Below the pieces are notes generated by a model, which was given only the letters and a program-made list of their open reading frames with translations, ran no database searches and was not told the origin of the DNA. From contig JACGCK010000209.1 in the NCBI GenBank assembly GCA_014925825.1, positions 1 through 64,000 of the forward strand: DNA of 64,000 bases, in the 5' to 3' direction. Numbering within the stretch: position 1 is the first letter of the stretch; each line of letters begins with the position of its first letter. This document shows, one piece after another, positions 33,911 through 45,396 of the stretch. The DNA is from Pholiota molesta (lineage: Eukaryota; Basidiomycota; Agaricomycetes; Agaricales; Strophariaceae). The translations under genes were made by a program, and so were the position numbers.

Positions 33911-34239
33911 AGATGCCGCACTGCGCTGCCAACAATGCATCGACGCAAAGGCTGATTGTATAATCAACCCTGCCCACATTGACAAACTATTGAAATGGAA
34001 AGCCATACCCGGCTGGAAAGTCCGCCCTAAAGGTACCTCGTGCAATCGCTGCCGCCGACAAAGAAATAGCTGCAGGCCCCCCGGGATGGCGACCAGGTCC
34101 ATGAACAGCAATCCGAGTCAAACCATGGCACGTGGATTGGGGGGTATGCTAATGGGGGCGCTAAAGTCTCTGTGGACGAGATGAATGCTCAGAAGAATCG
34201 AGGTGGACGATGGGCACTAAAAACTGTTACATATAGCGA

Positions 34240-34985
34240 AGAATATTGGTATCTTAACTTTTGCGGCGATGTTTCCGGTGAAGTTTGTTGCATGTCATCA
34301 GAAGGATACTTTTTGACCAATGTCTCGTCATTTTCCCACATAATACCGTCGAGCGAATCGTAATTGATGGTCTGCATGACTTCTGTAAGAATGTAATGCG
34401 AAGAAGGATATTACAATAGTAGGTTTCTAAATTCCATTTACTAGACTTACTGAGCATAACACGTACAGCGGACTGGTTCTAATAAAACTCTCGACACCGA
34501 CAAAGTTCTCCAAGCTTTCTTCTCCGAATGCAACAAGGCCGGGCCCGAAGCATGCAAATTCTGCGCCACCAGCCAAGAAGCCATCTCCAGCAACCTCTAC
34601 AAACTCCTATCCCAACCACCCGCAGCCTACTCTCCCACCGTCCCCACATACGTCGTAGACCACACGACGTTGAAGAACGCACATCCAGATCTTCAACGCC
34701 TTGCTCACGCCGTACGCGCAGTTCAGCGTCCTCCCGCAGGGCCTGCGGATTTGGAGCGCGGGGACGGCAGCGTTCTGTTGCCGCTCGCGGATGATGTGAA
34801 TGTGGCCGTCTCGTGAAATGGGAAAGAGGTGACGGACGATGCGCGTGCGCTGCAGGAGTACGCGCGGAGCGTAAGTCACTAAGTGGTGTATCGAGTTTTG
34901 CGAGTGCCGTTGCAGGGATGGGACTCGCACGGGGGGGCGGTCACTTAGGAATCTGCGGGCGCTGGATGTAATGATTAGCCGAGCG
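34240..34985 (+). pseudogene. TAP-like hydrolase relic, copy D
   Basis: Remains of the middle of a TAP-like gene following EH/zinc-cluster copy 2. It shows the CTTTTGCGGCGATGTTTCCG exon piece at 34258, a dead GATAACGTCGAGCG-type exon near 34343, GCGGACTGG at 34470 followed by CTCGACACCGACAAAGT, and a decayed version of the long exon with in-frame stops to about 34870. The catalytic Ser, Asp and His exons are missing. It gives the order EH/zinc-cluster then TAP for the repeated unit. Confidence 0.75.
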
Positions 34986-35311
34986 GGGGAGAGATGCGGT
35001 ATATTTCGTAGATCTCTGTAGATCGTCATGTACAATGTTTCCAACCACGTATATGAGGGCCGTGCGCTCCGTGTACCTCTCGCCCTCAGAACACGTCCAA
35101 CCCCGTACGTGGCAACTGCGCTGGAACTTGCGCTCTACTCTCCTCTGACAAGGATCAGAGCATTTTCCACGGTCTAGATGTGTAGATGTCGACTTTGGCG
35201 TCTATAATTGTACGCACGTGGATCGTGGGAAAGAATAATGGACTACTGAGCCGGCCGCTTATCCTCCTCACCGCCTTCTCAACTCCTCCCTCCCCCTTCC
35301 CCCCTTCTACG

Positions 35312-37887
35312 ATGCGCCGACTGGCGCTGCATGCTTCAGCTCTCAGTGACGCTGAGTACGACTTATACACAGCGAGCCTGCGCGATCTCTCTCTGACGGA
35401 CGAAGACGATGGCAAGGCAAGCAAGGACGGGGAGGATGCGTACTTCGAGAACATTGTCGTCGGCGTGCGCGAGGCAAGGGCCTGGTTGCGTGGCAGATAT
35501 TCACATGTACCAGCGCCGACTATAGATGGGGTATGTCGTGCACTACTACGTCGTAGCATTGACACTGACGTTGCTCAGATTCTGAGATTATTCTCGCCGA
35601 CTCTCGCCCATGGGGATACGCTGTCTGGCTCAGAATTCTTCGCTGCGCTGCGATTGGTTGTACACGCAGAGAGCGGGCGTGAGGTGGACAGGTCTCTTGC
35701 TTTTGTGCAAGGTAAGTCTATCACCGCTTCCTTCGGTCTTTCCATTCATCTGATTGGGCATAGCCGATCCATCCTCTGCCTCGGGTCGTCCAACGCCTTC
35801 GCAGCTACAATGTACGTTGATTCACATTTCTGTTGGGACCCTTATCTAACTTGGAAACCTTAGCCCGGTCGTCGCCGCCATCTCAAGCATCTTCACCTGC
35901 TAAACGCCATGCCGACCTTCCTCCACCCGCGCCTTCTCGTCGTCCCCCCTCTGACATGGCCTCATCCAAATCCGAACCAGGCTCACACAACCCCTTCGCA
36001 AGCTCTGATCTACAATCCCAGCCCCGCACGCAACCTCCTCTACACCCTTCCCAACGTTCCGAGTCGTCACGATCCCAAAACGGGTCTCACAACCCCTTTG
36101 TCGCCCGCGCTCCGCCTCCACCACAATTAGAAGACGGCAACGCAAAACTCCCCCCACTTCCTCCTCGCAAACCCGCCCCGCCCATCCCGTCATCGTCCTC
36201 ATCTACCGCTCCTCCCCCGCCACCGCGCCGTCATTCACGGCCCGACAGATCTCTTTCTCCCTCCAAACTCCCCAGCCCGCCAACGGCCCGTCCCAACGGC
36301 CCCCCTCCGCCCCCGCCGAAGCTGCCGCTGCACGTCACATCCACGCTGATGCGCGAGAGCCTGCACGCGAGCAAGATCGCGCAGAGCATGAAGCGCGCGG
36401 AGGAGCATCTGGAGAAGGAGCGCGTCATGCAGGTGCTGAAGAGCAGCAGCAGCGCCACGCCGTCGACGGGCGCACCCACGTACACCTACCCTGTGCGCCG
36501 CACCGCGAGCCCAGTTCGCGGCGCCCGCGGGGGATACGATATGAGCTCCGCGTCGTCCGCGTCAGGGTCCCTCGAGCGTGGCGCGCCGCCGCTCCCACGG
36601 AGACGGCACAACACGCAGCAGCAGCCCTCGCCGCCGATGTCGGCGAGCTCGCTCGAGCAGGTCGCATTGGCTGCGCCGCCGCCGCCACCCCCCTCCGCCC
36701 CCGCGTACAAGCACGACGAACGCAACGACTACACCCTCAGCCCCTTCCGCTCCCCCATCGACCCTATCTCCACTTCCCAGCCGCCGACGACCGACCGCCC
36801 CACCGACGACGGGGAGTACTCGCCCGTGCGCAGCGCGCCGCCCCCGCCGACGCACCCCGACCGCAAGCCCTTCCTCGGGCCGGGGTACAGCGCGCCGTCC
36901 GCGTTCGAGGCCGTCTACGGCGTCATGGCCTCCCCATCCCCATCGTCCCCATCAACACCCAATGGCAATGGCACTGGGCCCACGGGCTCGCCCACCGGCG
37001 GTGGCGGGCGCATGTTCCGCTCAAAGAGCCTGCACCAGCCGAGCGCGCCCGCAGCGCACGCGGCGGGCCCGCCGCCGGTGCGCCGGCGCCGGCCGGAGAG
37101 CGTGCAGGTGCTCGGGTCCGTGGGCACGCTCGTGCAGGCGTTCGAGCCCACCGCGCTGTCAAGGCACGCGAGCCTCGCGCGCCCAGGCGTTGGCGGCGGC
37201 GGGGGCGGCGGGGGTAACGCGCACCGGCGGTCCTCGCTGTCCATGTCCTCCACGCCGCCGACGCGCGACGTCTCCCCCACACGGCCGGGCGTCACATCAC
37301 AGTCACAGTCCAGCCCGCTGAGCTCGCTCCAGCGCACGTTCGCAACGACGCTGCAGCCGCGCCTCGACGCGCTCGCGCCGCGGCTCGACAAGGCGCGGTA
37401 CAAGGCGGAGGCGGGGCTGTCGCGGCGCGGGTTCATCCCGTCGTCCTCCGGCAGCTCTGGGGCACACGGCGGTGTCGGCATCGGTGGTGGTGGTGGTGGT
37501 GCGGGGCGCGAGGAGAAGGAGGGGCTCATGCGGCCGGGGGGTGGGGATGCGCTGCGGCGCGGGCGGCGCGGGACCGCTGGCAGCAGCGAGGGCGACGGCT
37601 CGGACGCGCCCGAGGTCGACGGCGCGGGCTCGGATGAGGAGGGCGACGAGGACGAGGACACGGCGTGGCAGCGCTCGCGGGGGCTCGACGGCGGCAGGGT
37701 TGCGTACGCGCGCGGCGCGGCGCAAGAGAAGGAGAAGTCGCGTGGGCGCGGCGCGGCGTCCGGCCGCGGGCGGAATGTGTTCGACGACGAGTACGACGGC
37801 GACGACGGCGCGCTGGGCGGCGGGGCCGTGGGCACGGAGCAGGACAATCTCAAGTGGCCCGCGGGCGAGGGGTGGGCGCCGCTGTAG
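35312..37887 (+). CDS. EH-domain proline-rich scaffold protein
   Basis: Three exons (35312-35530, 35579-35711, 35864-37887) encode 791 residues, phases consistent. Residues about 1-117 form an EH-like domain: MRRLALHASALSDAEYDLYT, VREARAWLRGRYSHVP, IDGILRLFSP, FFAALRLVVHAESG. The rest is disordered: SHNPF (an NPF EH ligand) twice, SH3-type prolines (LPPLPPRKPAPPIP), a conserved helix (LMRESLHASKIAQSMKRAEE, then HLEKERVMQ), a further predicted helix (TFATTLQPRLDALAPRLDKA) and an acidic C-terminus ending KWPAGEGWAPL. EH proteins act in endocytosis and vesicle trafficking by binding NPF motifs; having both suggests self- or network binding. This is the fullest EH copy here and the likely parent of the two zinc-cluster versions and the chimera. 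Confidence 0.8.
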
Positions 37888-38567
37888 ATAGAGGTCGGAT
37901 AGAGGCCGCGTGGCGCCGCGTGGATATGTATCTGTACCTGCTGTTTTCTTCATGTTTTCGTCTTCGTTCTCGTTCCGTTTGTTTTGTGGTTAGGTCCTTC
38001 GTTCGTTCTTGGGGTTTAATCCTACGCGGTGTGTTGTTCGTGCACATTCTTGTATTAGTAGTATCACCCGTTGTCGTCCTCGTGCCTCCGTGGACCCTTC
38101 ATATGTATCATAATTATTCACCCGGTTCGTCGCATGTAGATAGATTTAGTTTTCGGTCGATTCCATTGACTTTGATACCAATTGGCCTCGCACTCGCAAA
38201 ATGCTGTCGCAGAGATTTTTTATTCACCGCTGGTTAGTCTGGTGACTCTCGTCAGTTCTGCCAGCAACTCTCTCAGAGCCCGTTACGTAGATACCGCGAG
38301 AAAGGTCAACAAGAAAGATAGGATACGAGAATATCCGAGTTCTAATACGGCCCGCGGAACGCTCTGGAACGCTGGAAGCGTAACGATTAATACCCCCGAA
38401 GCTCCGGTAGCTATGGATGACCCACGTATATAACAGACGTTATAGAACCAAGATCCCATATTCCGCTCCGCCATTCCTGAGACTGGTTCTCGTCGCTTCT
38501 TCATTTTTTTTCAAACGCCTTGACGCTCCTTTGGTTTTTGACTTCGATTCTTTGCTTGTTTGAAAAC
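37888..38567. other. Intergenic: EH gene 3' flank and promoter of the small secreted protein
   Basis: T-rich downstream sequence, then a promoter with TATATAA at 38427-38433, 135 bp before the next ATG. No other gene seen. Confidence 0.5.
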
Positions 38568-39405
38568 ATGCTTTTCTCTCTATCGAGCGTTGTCGTCCTC
38601 ATGGCGTTGAGTGCTGGAACTCTGGGAGGTAATACGTGTGATGTTCTTTTTGTACATCATTGGCGACTGATGCGGTTCTCCTTCTCCTCAGCGCCTCTTG
38701 CCATACACGCCAAGCGGCAAACCACTGCATGCTTCACGCCTGGCACCACCGCGCTTCCAGCGGAGGTCGCAACGGGCATCCCCGCGCTGGCCAAAGCCGT
38801 GACGTGCACCACCGGGTCCTCGGTGACTGGCGTTCCAGATGTCGCATCAGGGGGCATCGACTTCAAGACGATCGACTTTCAGACGAGCACGCAGAGTCCT
38901 TTGGGTTTCGCCCTGTACGCCATATTTGCTCCCGCTTCTCTCGATGTTGTTGGTTTTGAACGGCGCTATCCCTTGTAGAAAAACCTTCGCAACGCCCGCG
39001 GACCCTGCTACGGCCGATCTCGCCACCCTGCAGAACCAGCTGAGCGACTACCTCGCCGTGGAAGCCGGTGTCCGGGTATGTCCACGCGTTCTCTGTACCG
39101 CTATTTTCTCGTCTCACAGACCTTGTTTGCTGGCATCGACAGAGCAACGGCGGTGGTGCCATCCTGAACCCCGTCAAGTCCGTCAAGTTCTTCCTCCAAT
39201 TCCAAGTCGCGCGCGTCCAGACAGCGCAAGGCGTTACGCTAGGCGTGGCTGATACCGTTGCCCATCAGCTGGGGAAAGTGATTAAGGTACGGATGGTTCA
39301 ACGAGACGCAATGGTGGAAGCGCTGACGCGTTTTTTCGATAGAATGCAGTCGGTGCGAGCGCGAGCGAGATCGCTCAAGTCAACGCGTTGGCGCAGGTCG
39401 TATAG
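38568..39405 (+). CDS. Small secreted protein, agaricomycete type
   Basis: Five exons (38568-38628, 38692-38914, 38979-39075, 39143-39286, 39343-39405) give 195 residues with correct phases. A signal peptide (MLFSLSSVVVLMALSAGTLG) is followed by a KRQ site that suits Kex2-type processing. The body has few Cys (ACFTPGTTALP, AVTCTTG), then DFQTSTQSPLGFAL, LATLQNQLSDYLAVEAGVRS, KSVKFFLQFQVARVQTAQG and VTLGVADTVAHQLGKV. I know similar predicted small secreted proteins from wood-decay basidiomycetes but no activity. The second Copia element begins 21 bp after the stop codon, so the normal 3' end is displaced and may use LTR sequence. Confidence 0.8.
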
Positions 39406-39426
39406 AATATGTTGTTGAGCACGTAG

Positions 39427-39776
39427 TGTTAGACAAGGAAGTACACTCAGTCAACGAAAGAATAATCGACTGTATTCCGTAGTAAGTACCTGTTAGACAA
39501 GGAAGTACGCTACGGATAAGAGTAAGTAAAATAGAATAATGAAATATAGTTATATGGGGCACACCTCAGTCAACGAAAGAATAATCGACTGAGGGAACAC
39601 CGTTCTGTGTACGTATCGTTTTATAGGGAGAAAATAAGGTTCGGGAGGTAAGAAATAAAACATTGGACAACAGCGATCATTCGATCGCAGTCCTTTTATG
39701 GAAGGCGCCTATGGGCACTACCTTGGTGGCGCATCCCGCGCCTTTTGATACTCGACGAGCGAGTCTCCATCCAACA
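39427..39776 (-). repeat. 3' LTR of Copia 2
   Basis: 350 bp, TG...CA as read on the plus strand. No differences were noticed against the other LTR. It carries the same internal duplication described for the 5' LTR. Confidence 0.9.
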
Positions 39777-39789
39777 CTCCTCCGACTCG

Positions 39790-42700
39790 TTAGTTCGAGG
39801 ATCGAATGATCAACGGATCATCAGGTTCGCAGAGCCGAAGAGCGACGCAGTGTTTCCAATGCGCTATGCGGGGAAGGGGCTTGGTGAGCATGTCCGCCAT
39901 GTTGTCGCCGCTACCGATCCACTCGAGCTTGATGTGGCCTTCATCGACCCTATCCCTGATGTAGTGTTCGCGAACGTCTATGTGCTTCACCTTCGCTGCT
40001 CCGGTTTGATTGCTCGCAATTTTGATGGCTGCCTGGTTGTCGCATCGTAGGATTGCCGGGCGTGGAACATCAAGGCCGATTTCGGAGAGCGATGCGTACA
40101 TCCACTCGAGTTGCTGGGCTGCTCGGGTCAGGGCCATATACTCTGCTTCGGCGGTGGACAGTGCGACTGTTGGTTGGAATTTCGACCCCCAAGCCGTCGG
40201 ACCGCCGGCTTGGATGAAGACGTGTCCAGATATGGACCGGCGCTTATCTACGTCCGCGGCGTAATCCGAGTCGACGTATCCAACAGGCGTGGAATCGCTA
40301 TAGCCAGGTCCGCCGTAGCGCAGCTTGAAGTGGGAGGTGGCCTTCAGATATTGGAAGACATGTACGAGTGCGCGCCAATGAGCAGGCCCGGGGTTGTTTG
40401 CGAAGCGGGAGAGTACGGCCATAGGCTGAGACAAGTCGAGACGGCTAGCCATCTGGAGGAATAGAGCGGTACCTAGCATTTCACGATATGGTTTGTCGGC
40501 CATGAATGCATGGTCTTCGTCGCTCGACGGGCAGTCCGACATGCTGAGGATGAGACCGGGGGGGAGAGGGGTGTATTTTGGGGTGCAGTCCTCGAGGCCG
40601 AAACGTTTGAGAGACCTAAGGATGAAGGCGGTTTGCGAGATCTCCATGTAACGAATCTCGCGTCTGCGGTTGATGCCCAGACCGATGACGTTCCGAAGCT
40701 CACCCAGATCCTTGAGCTTGAATTCGCTCCCTAGCTCTATCACGGCCTTCTTGTATTCCTCCACGGAACTGCTCATGCCAGTGATATCGTCAGTATATGT
40801 GCATGTGATGGTCGTATCGCCTTTGACGGAGCGAATTCGGACGGACTGGTCGGCCTGCGAGCGGTAATACCCAAGGTTCTTCATCATACCGTTCAGGGTG
40901 TTCGCCCAGTTGTGCGCTCCATCGACGGTACCGTATAGGCTTTTCTCTAGCATGCAGACGATGCTTCTCGCGCGTGCACGCCTTTCTTCGGCATCCCACT
41001 GAGGGTTATCCAACCCTAGATCCAGCTCTATCCTCGCGTCTCTCCTCAACCTCTCGCCCTCGCTCATCACATCCTCCTCCTTCCCTAGATCCTCGACCAT
41101 TGACTTCTTCTTCGTCTCCTCCATTCTGTGTCTGGCATCGTCGTCTATGAGAGGAGATTCATCCTGGACAGGGTCATCTGCTCGGTAATCGGGTGTGTCA
41201 ACGACCTCATGAATCGCTCCTCCGGCGGGGACATACGCGATGACCTCATAGACGGGGCCATCAGGATTAGGGACTTCGAACATTCCTGAGTTCATGTAGT
41301 CGTCGAGGGAATAGACTTCGAAGCCAGGAGGCTGCTCCATCAAGCAAGTGACCTGGTTGGGAGCATTGAGGTATGCACTGGTATAATCGGCTTGCCAGAT
41401 TTCCAAGTCGCAAACGACGCCAACAGTGAGGGTGATGCGGAGTGATTCATAGCGCACGACGGCCGCGCGACTCTCCCAGTAGTGGACGCCAGATATCTGG
41501 GAGAACCCTTTCGCTACAAGCCTCGCTTTCCGCTTCTCCAGGTTCTAGTGCTTGGAAGTCCGGTCTCAGGACCGGAAAAAGACCGAGACTGGACCGGACC
41601 TGAACCGGAAAAGACCGGAATATTGATGGACCGGAAAAGACCGAGACCGCGGTCCGGTCCACGGTCCAACAGGATTTGAAAAATAGATGGACCGATCAAA
41701 GACCGGTTTGGACCGGTCTCAACCGGTCTTTAGCTGTAAAAATTTGTAGACTTATAAAACGTCAAAAGTCCTTTCGAATGATGTATAAATCGTATTTTTA
41801 GCTTGAGAATTGGCGAAGTTATTAATATTTCTGTATAACTAATTACTTTGAGCGCTTAAAAACGCTTTTATCCGCAGTTCAAACGTTAAGCGCGCGTACC
41901 TTTCGCAAACTTGCACATGAATAGAAGACATATATATCTTGCAGATGCAATTTAGACCTTAAGATTTGAGAAACATTTGATTGAGCTATAGCAATATCTA
42001 TGTTTTCTACTCTTTTTGACTAATTTAAAGACGCTTTTGCCCGTGCTTCGTTCGATATAGAGATCGCCCTTTCGAAAACTGGGGTACAGTTAGATATTAA
42101 AATTACCTCTCTAACAAGCATACAACGATACTATTCGGTTGAGAATTGACTGAGATATCACAAAATGCGCTAAACCACTGCATTTGGTAGTATTTTGATT
42201 GTTTCTCACTCAGTTCTCCACCGATTTTCGTATTATTCGAAGTACTACGTACTAGATACGGTCTACTACGCAAATATTACCAGTCTGAACCGGTCTCAGA
42301 CCGGTTGAGACCAGTTTAGACCGTAACCGGTCTGAACCGGTCTTTGGACCGCACAAGACCGCAGTGGACCGGTCTTGTGCGGTCCGGTCCGGTTTTTTGA
42401 GCTTTTTAAAAATAGATGGACCGGTCTCGGTCTCGGTCCAAGCCCTTGGAGGGTAAAAGACCGGACCGGACCGGACTTTCAAGCACTACCAGGTTCCCCT
42501 CGGCATCGAGCTTCACGGCGTACGTCCACCCCGACTTCATGATCTTCGCTCCTTTCGGCCTCTCCGTCAGCTTCCAGACACCCATCTCCTTCATCATCGC
42601 CATTTCCGCCACCATCGGTCCCATCCATAAGTCCATTCGTTCGCAAGCTTCCTGATAACTCTGTGGTACCCAGTGTTCATCGCTCCCTCGTGCGACCAGC

Positions 42701-45281
42701 GCCAATTGTCGATCAGGATCAAAGATGGGGGTATCGCCGCCAGCAAGGCGGCTCGATTGACGTGAGGCGGGTGGGTACTGGATGCGAGGGCGTACCACAC
42801 GAGAAGGCACGGGTACGACGGCAGTCGAGGTGGGAAGTGGGGCATCCTGAGCCGGCACGGGAAGCGGGTCTGGACCTGGATCCGTGGGTTCGTCCGCGAT
42901 CAATGGAGCTGTCGCGGGGCTTACAATCTCCTCAACGACATCATCTTCCTCCGGTTTGACAGGCGTGGCATCGCGAGTGACAGGGCGCACGGTCTCCTCC
43001 GAGAACGATATGTCTAAGTCCTCTGGCTCGGGGGAAGTGTCTGTAGTACGATGACCTGCGCCCTCCTCAAATACGACGTCGCGGGTAACGAGAACGCGTC
43101 CAGACGTCCTGTCCAATACGCGGTAGACGCCCGTCCCAGAATAGCCCATCAGCACGCCCTTGATGGAGCGCACAGCTAGCTTCCCATCACTCGCGGCATC
43201 TGGGATCTTGGCATAAGCGACGCATCCAAAGGGGCGAATGTGAGAGACGTCGGGCCTCTTACCGTGCCAGCGTTGGAATGGGGTGTGATTGGGATCACGC
43301 TTGGTTGGGAGCATGTTACGGATGTAAGCAGCGGTAGAGGCCGCCTCCGCCCAGTACGTGCCAGGGAGACGGGCATCCTGCAACATGGTGCGCGCGAGAT
43401 CCAGGAGGGTACGATTCGCGCGTTCGGCAACCCCATTGGAGGCGGATGTGTAAGGTGCCGTGAATTCGTGTACGATGCCATTGGTACGGCAGTATTCCTC
43501 CCATACCGAGTTCTTGAACTCGAGGCCATTGTCGGTGCGAATTCTCAGGAGTTTCTTCCCAGTGATATTCTCAGCACGTTTTCTGTAGGTGTCCAGACAG
43601 TACATCGTCGTCCCCATCTCCTTGTTGGCGAGGAAGAAGGTTTCAGTATTTGCGGATGAGCCATCCACAATTGCCATCATGTATCTCTTCCCGCTCGGGG
43701 AATCCACCGTGGTAGGTCCAAACAGATCGATATAGACCCTTTCTAGCACCTCAGACTCAACGTCAATAGTCAGATCAAACGGGCGGCGGGACTGTTTTCC
43801 CAGTATGCAGTCCTCGCAGCGCCCAACTGCCTTCCCTGGTATGACGGAAATCCCGGTAACGAGGTCCTTCGATGTGGCAGCGGTGATCTTTGCCTCCGAG
43901 ATGTGGCCGAGACGGCGGTGCCAGGTGGCAAGGTCTGCAGCTTTCGTCAGCGAGCGTGCAGAGAGAGCGGTATTGGGGAGCCAAGTGAGGCGATACATCG
44001 CGCCGGTGCCCAACTCCTCGGATTCCATGAAGGGGACACCATCTCTATTGAAGAAGGTAGCACGCCCGCCGCCAAACATCACGTTGTAGCCCTTCTGGTC
44101 CAGGCGCCCAATTGAGATCAGGTTGTGACGTAAGTTTGGAGTGTGTTGGGCGTTGTTGAAGGTGACATTGATGACCTGCTCTTTGAATAGGATGCGTTTG
44201 GTGACCTTTCCGACCCCAGCGATGAAGAAATCTCCTCCATTCGCCGTCTCTCCATTTTCAGTACAAGGACGGTAATCCTCAAAGTCTTCACGCCGAACGA
44301 AGAAGTAGCCGCTGGCTGCGGAATCAGCGTACGTGATGATTTGGTTGGAATGGGACGTCTGGGTTGTAGCCACGAACGCGCAATTGACATTGGGATCGGA
44401 CACAGCGCTCGCTGCGATGTTTGTTGCCGGGGTACTGGTACCGCTGGAAGTGGTACTCGATCCACCACTGCCTCCTCCGCCCTTCTTCTTCCACCAATCC
44501 GGGTACTGACCAGCCATTCCCCCACCAGGCTTGAAACACCTCTCTATCGTGTGACCAAGACGTCCGCATACGGGGTTGCTGCACTTGTCCTGGCTCCTGG
44601 ATTGGCGACCCTGTGCCGCCATCGCTTGCGACGATGCCGAGTTACCAGTGATTGGCGCCCGCGCGGCTAACATAGTCGCGTGTGCGATGATACATGCGAT
44701 AGCGGCGGTGGAGGTGGTCTCGGTGCGGAGGGTAGAGATGAAAACCATCCAGCTGTCAGGGAGGGAGTCGAGGACGATCATCCGAAAACGGGCATCTGAG
44801 ACATTGCATCCCTGCGCATTTGCCTTGTTCCAGGCAGTACGTAGCTTCGAAATATGCTCCTCCATTTTACTGCCCTCGGCGAACTTAATTCGCGTCAGTT
44901 CCTTTTCCGCAGTCAGCCTCCCCAAGTCGGTCATAGCATCTTGGACAGTGGCGATGGATGTGTATGCTTCTGCGGCGGTCCCATCGGTTTTGACTCCTAG
45001 GCCAACAGCATTCTTGACGTTCAGGGTGATGAGCCCTTTCGTCCAGTTGTTCCGTTGGCGCCATTCGTTGTAGGACGGTTTGTCGTCACCCCAGTAAGTC
45101 GTAGGGGCCGGTGCCGGTTTCTCTGGGTCGGGGGGGAAGGCATAGTGATGATTCCGTCGAGGTAGTCAAGTGTTCCGCGCTGTTCAGCGACGGCTCTGAT
45201 ACGTTCTTTGAACTGGTACCAGTTCGAGCCGTCGTATTGCTCGTCTGCAGGTAGGATGAAGGGAGCGGCAGATGAGGACAT
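39790..45281 (-). pseudogene. Copia 2 gag-pol, split by a hAT-type insertion and a gag frameshift
   Basis: Begins ATG 45281 (MSSSAAPFILPADEQYDGSN). After TMPSPP a one-base slip in a run of seven C (45130-45136) shifts the frame; it resumes as TTYWGDDKPSYNEW and stays open to the insertion. Gag has a variant knuckle CSNPVCGRLGHTIERC (four residues between the first two Cys). The protease site reads YADSAASGYFF, with DSA where DSG/DTG is usual. Integrase follows: WHRRLGHIS...CEDCILGK, YIDLFGP, RTDNGLEF, SNGVAERANR. The reverse transcriptase is cut after DAEGNL and continues beyond the insertion as KRKARLVAKGFSQISGVHYW, ADYTSAYLNAP, KSLYGTVDGAHNW, CTYTDDITG, then RNase H (LSTAEAEYMALTRAA) and a stop at 39790. 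The last polymerase motif is YTDD, not YVDD. Confidence 0.85.
41546..42489. mobile_element. Non-autonomous hAT-type element (944 bp)
   Basis: Ends are inverted repeats: TAGTGCTTGGAAGTCCGGTC on the left, and on the right its complement with one mismatch. It is flanked by the 8-bp duplication CCAGGTTC (41538-41545 and 42490-42497), the hAT hallmark. Outer parts are packed with ACCGGTC/GACCGG motifs in both orientations (about 41556-41730 and 42280-42480), as expected for subterminal transposase-binding repeats. The middle is AT-rich with no coding frame. Leaving out the element and one duplication brings the two halves of the Copia 2 polymerase into one frame. Confidence 0.9.
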
Positions 45282-45382
45282 GGTTGGGAAATTTTTCGGG
45301 GGGTCAGGGCAAGGTCAGGTTCGGGATCGAAAAAATTTCTTTTCGTGTTGACAAAGTACTTCGGGTGGTAGTTAATTCACTA

Positions 45383-45396
45383 CGGGGCCCATAACC
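45383..45396 (-). other. Primer-binding site of Copia 2
   Basis: On the minus strand GGTTATGGGCCCCG directly follows the 5' LTR; identical to the site of Copia 1. Complementary to the anticodon arm of initiator Met tRNA. Confidence 0.75.

Larger units (their letters stand above)
27815..34184 (+). pseudogene. EH-domain / basic / zinc-cluster protein, copy 2, split by a Copia element
   Basis: Exons 27815-28036, 28100-28232, 28302-28370, 28424-28573, then the element, then 33916-34184. With the element and one AGATG duplication left out, the coding length is 843 nt: 280 residues and a stop, with no break. Parts: EH-like domain (MRPLELSCSALSNAEFDLYI, IRDWLRENYDHVP, ILRMFFS, LHRLIVHVENG), residues 1-118; basic segment (KKKRKLRS, RRPRKRVRK); then a cysteine cluster CQQCIDAKADC, 27-residue linker, CNRCRRQRNSC. 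Cys spacing C-x2-C-x6-C twice is that of Zn2Cys6 clusters, but the linker is longer than usual. EH domains normally bind NPF peptides in trafficking proteins, so pairing with a zinc cluster is odd. Exon 2 ends at a weak donor (GTCAGA). Confidence 0.75.

Noticed and set aside
36578..37953. Long frames on both strands inside the EH gene
   Set aside because: Arg/Pro-rich shadow frames of a GC-rich exon; the in-phase three-exon model explains the region.
41546..42489. A 2-bp TA target duplication (Tc1/mariner type) for the element in Copia 2
   Set aside because: The TA belongs to the inverted repeat (TAGTGCTTG); the flanking repeat is the 8-bp CCAGGTTC, which indicates hAT.
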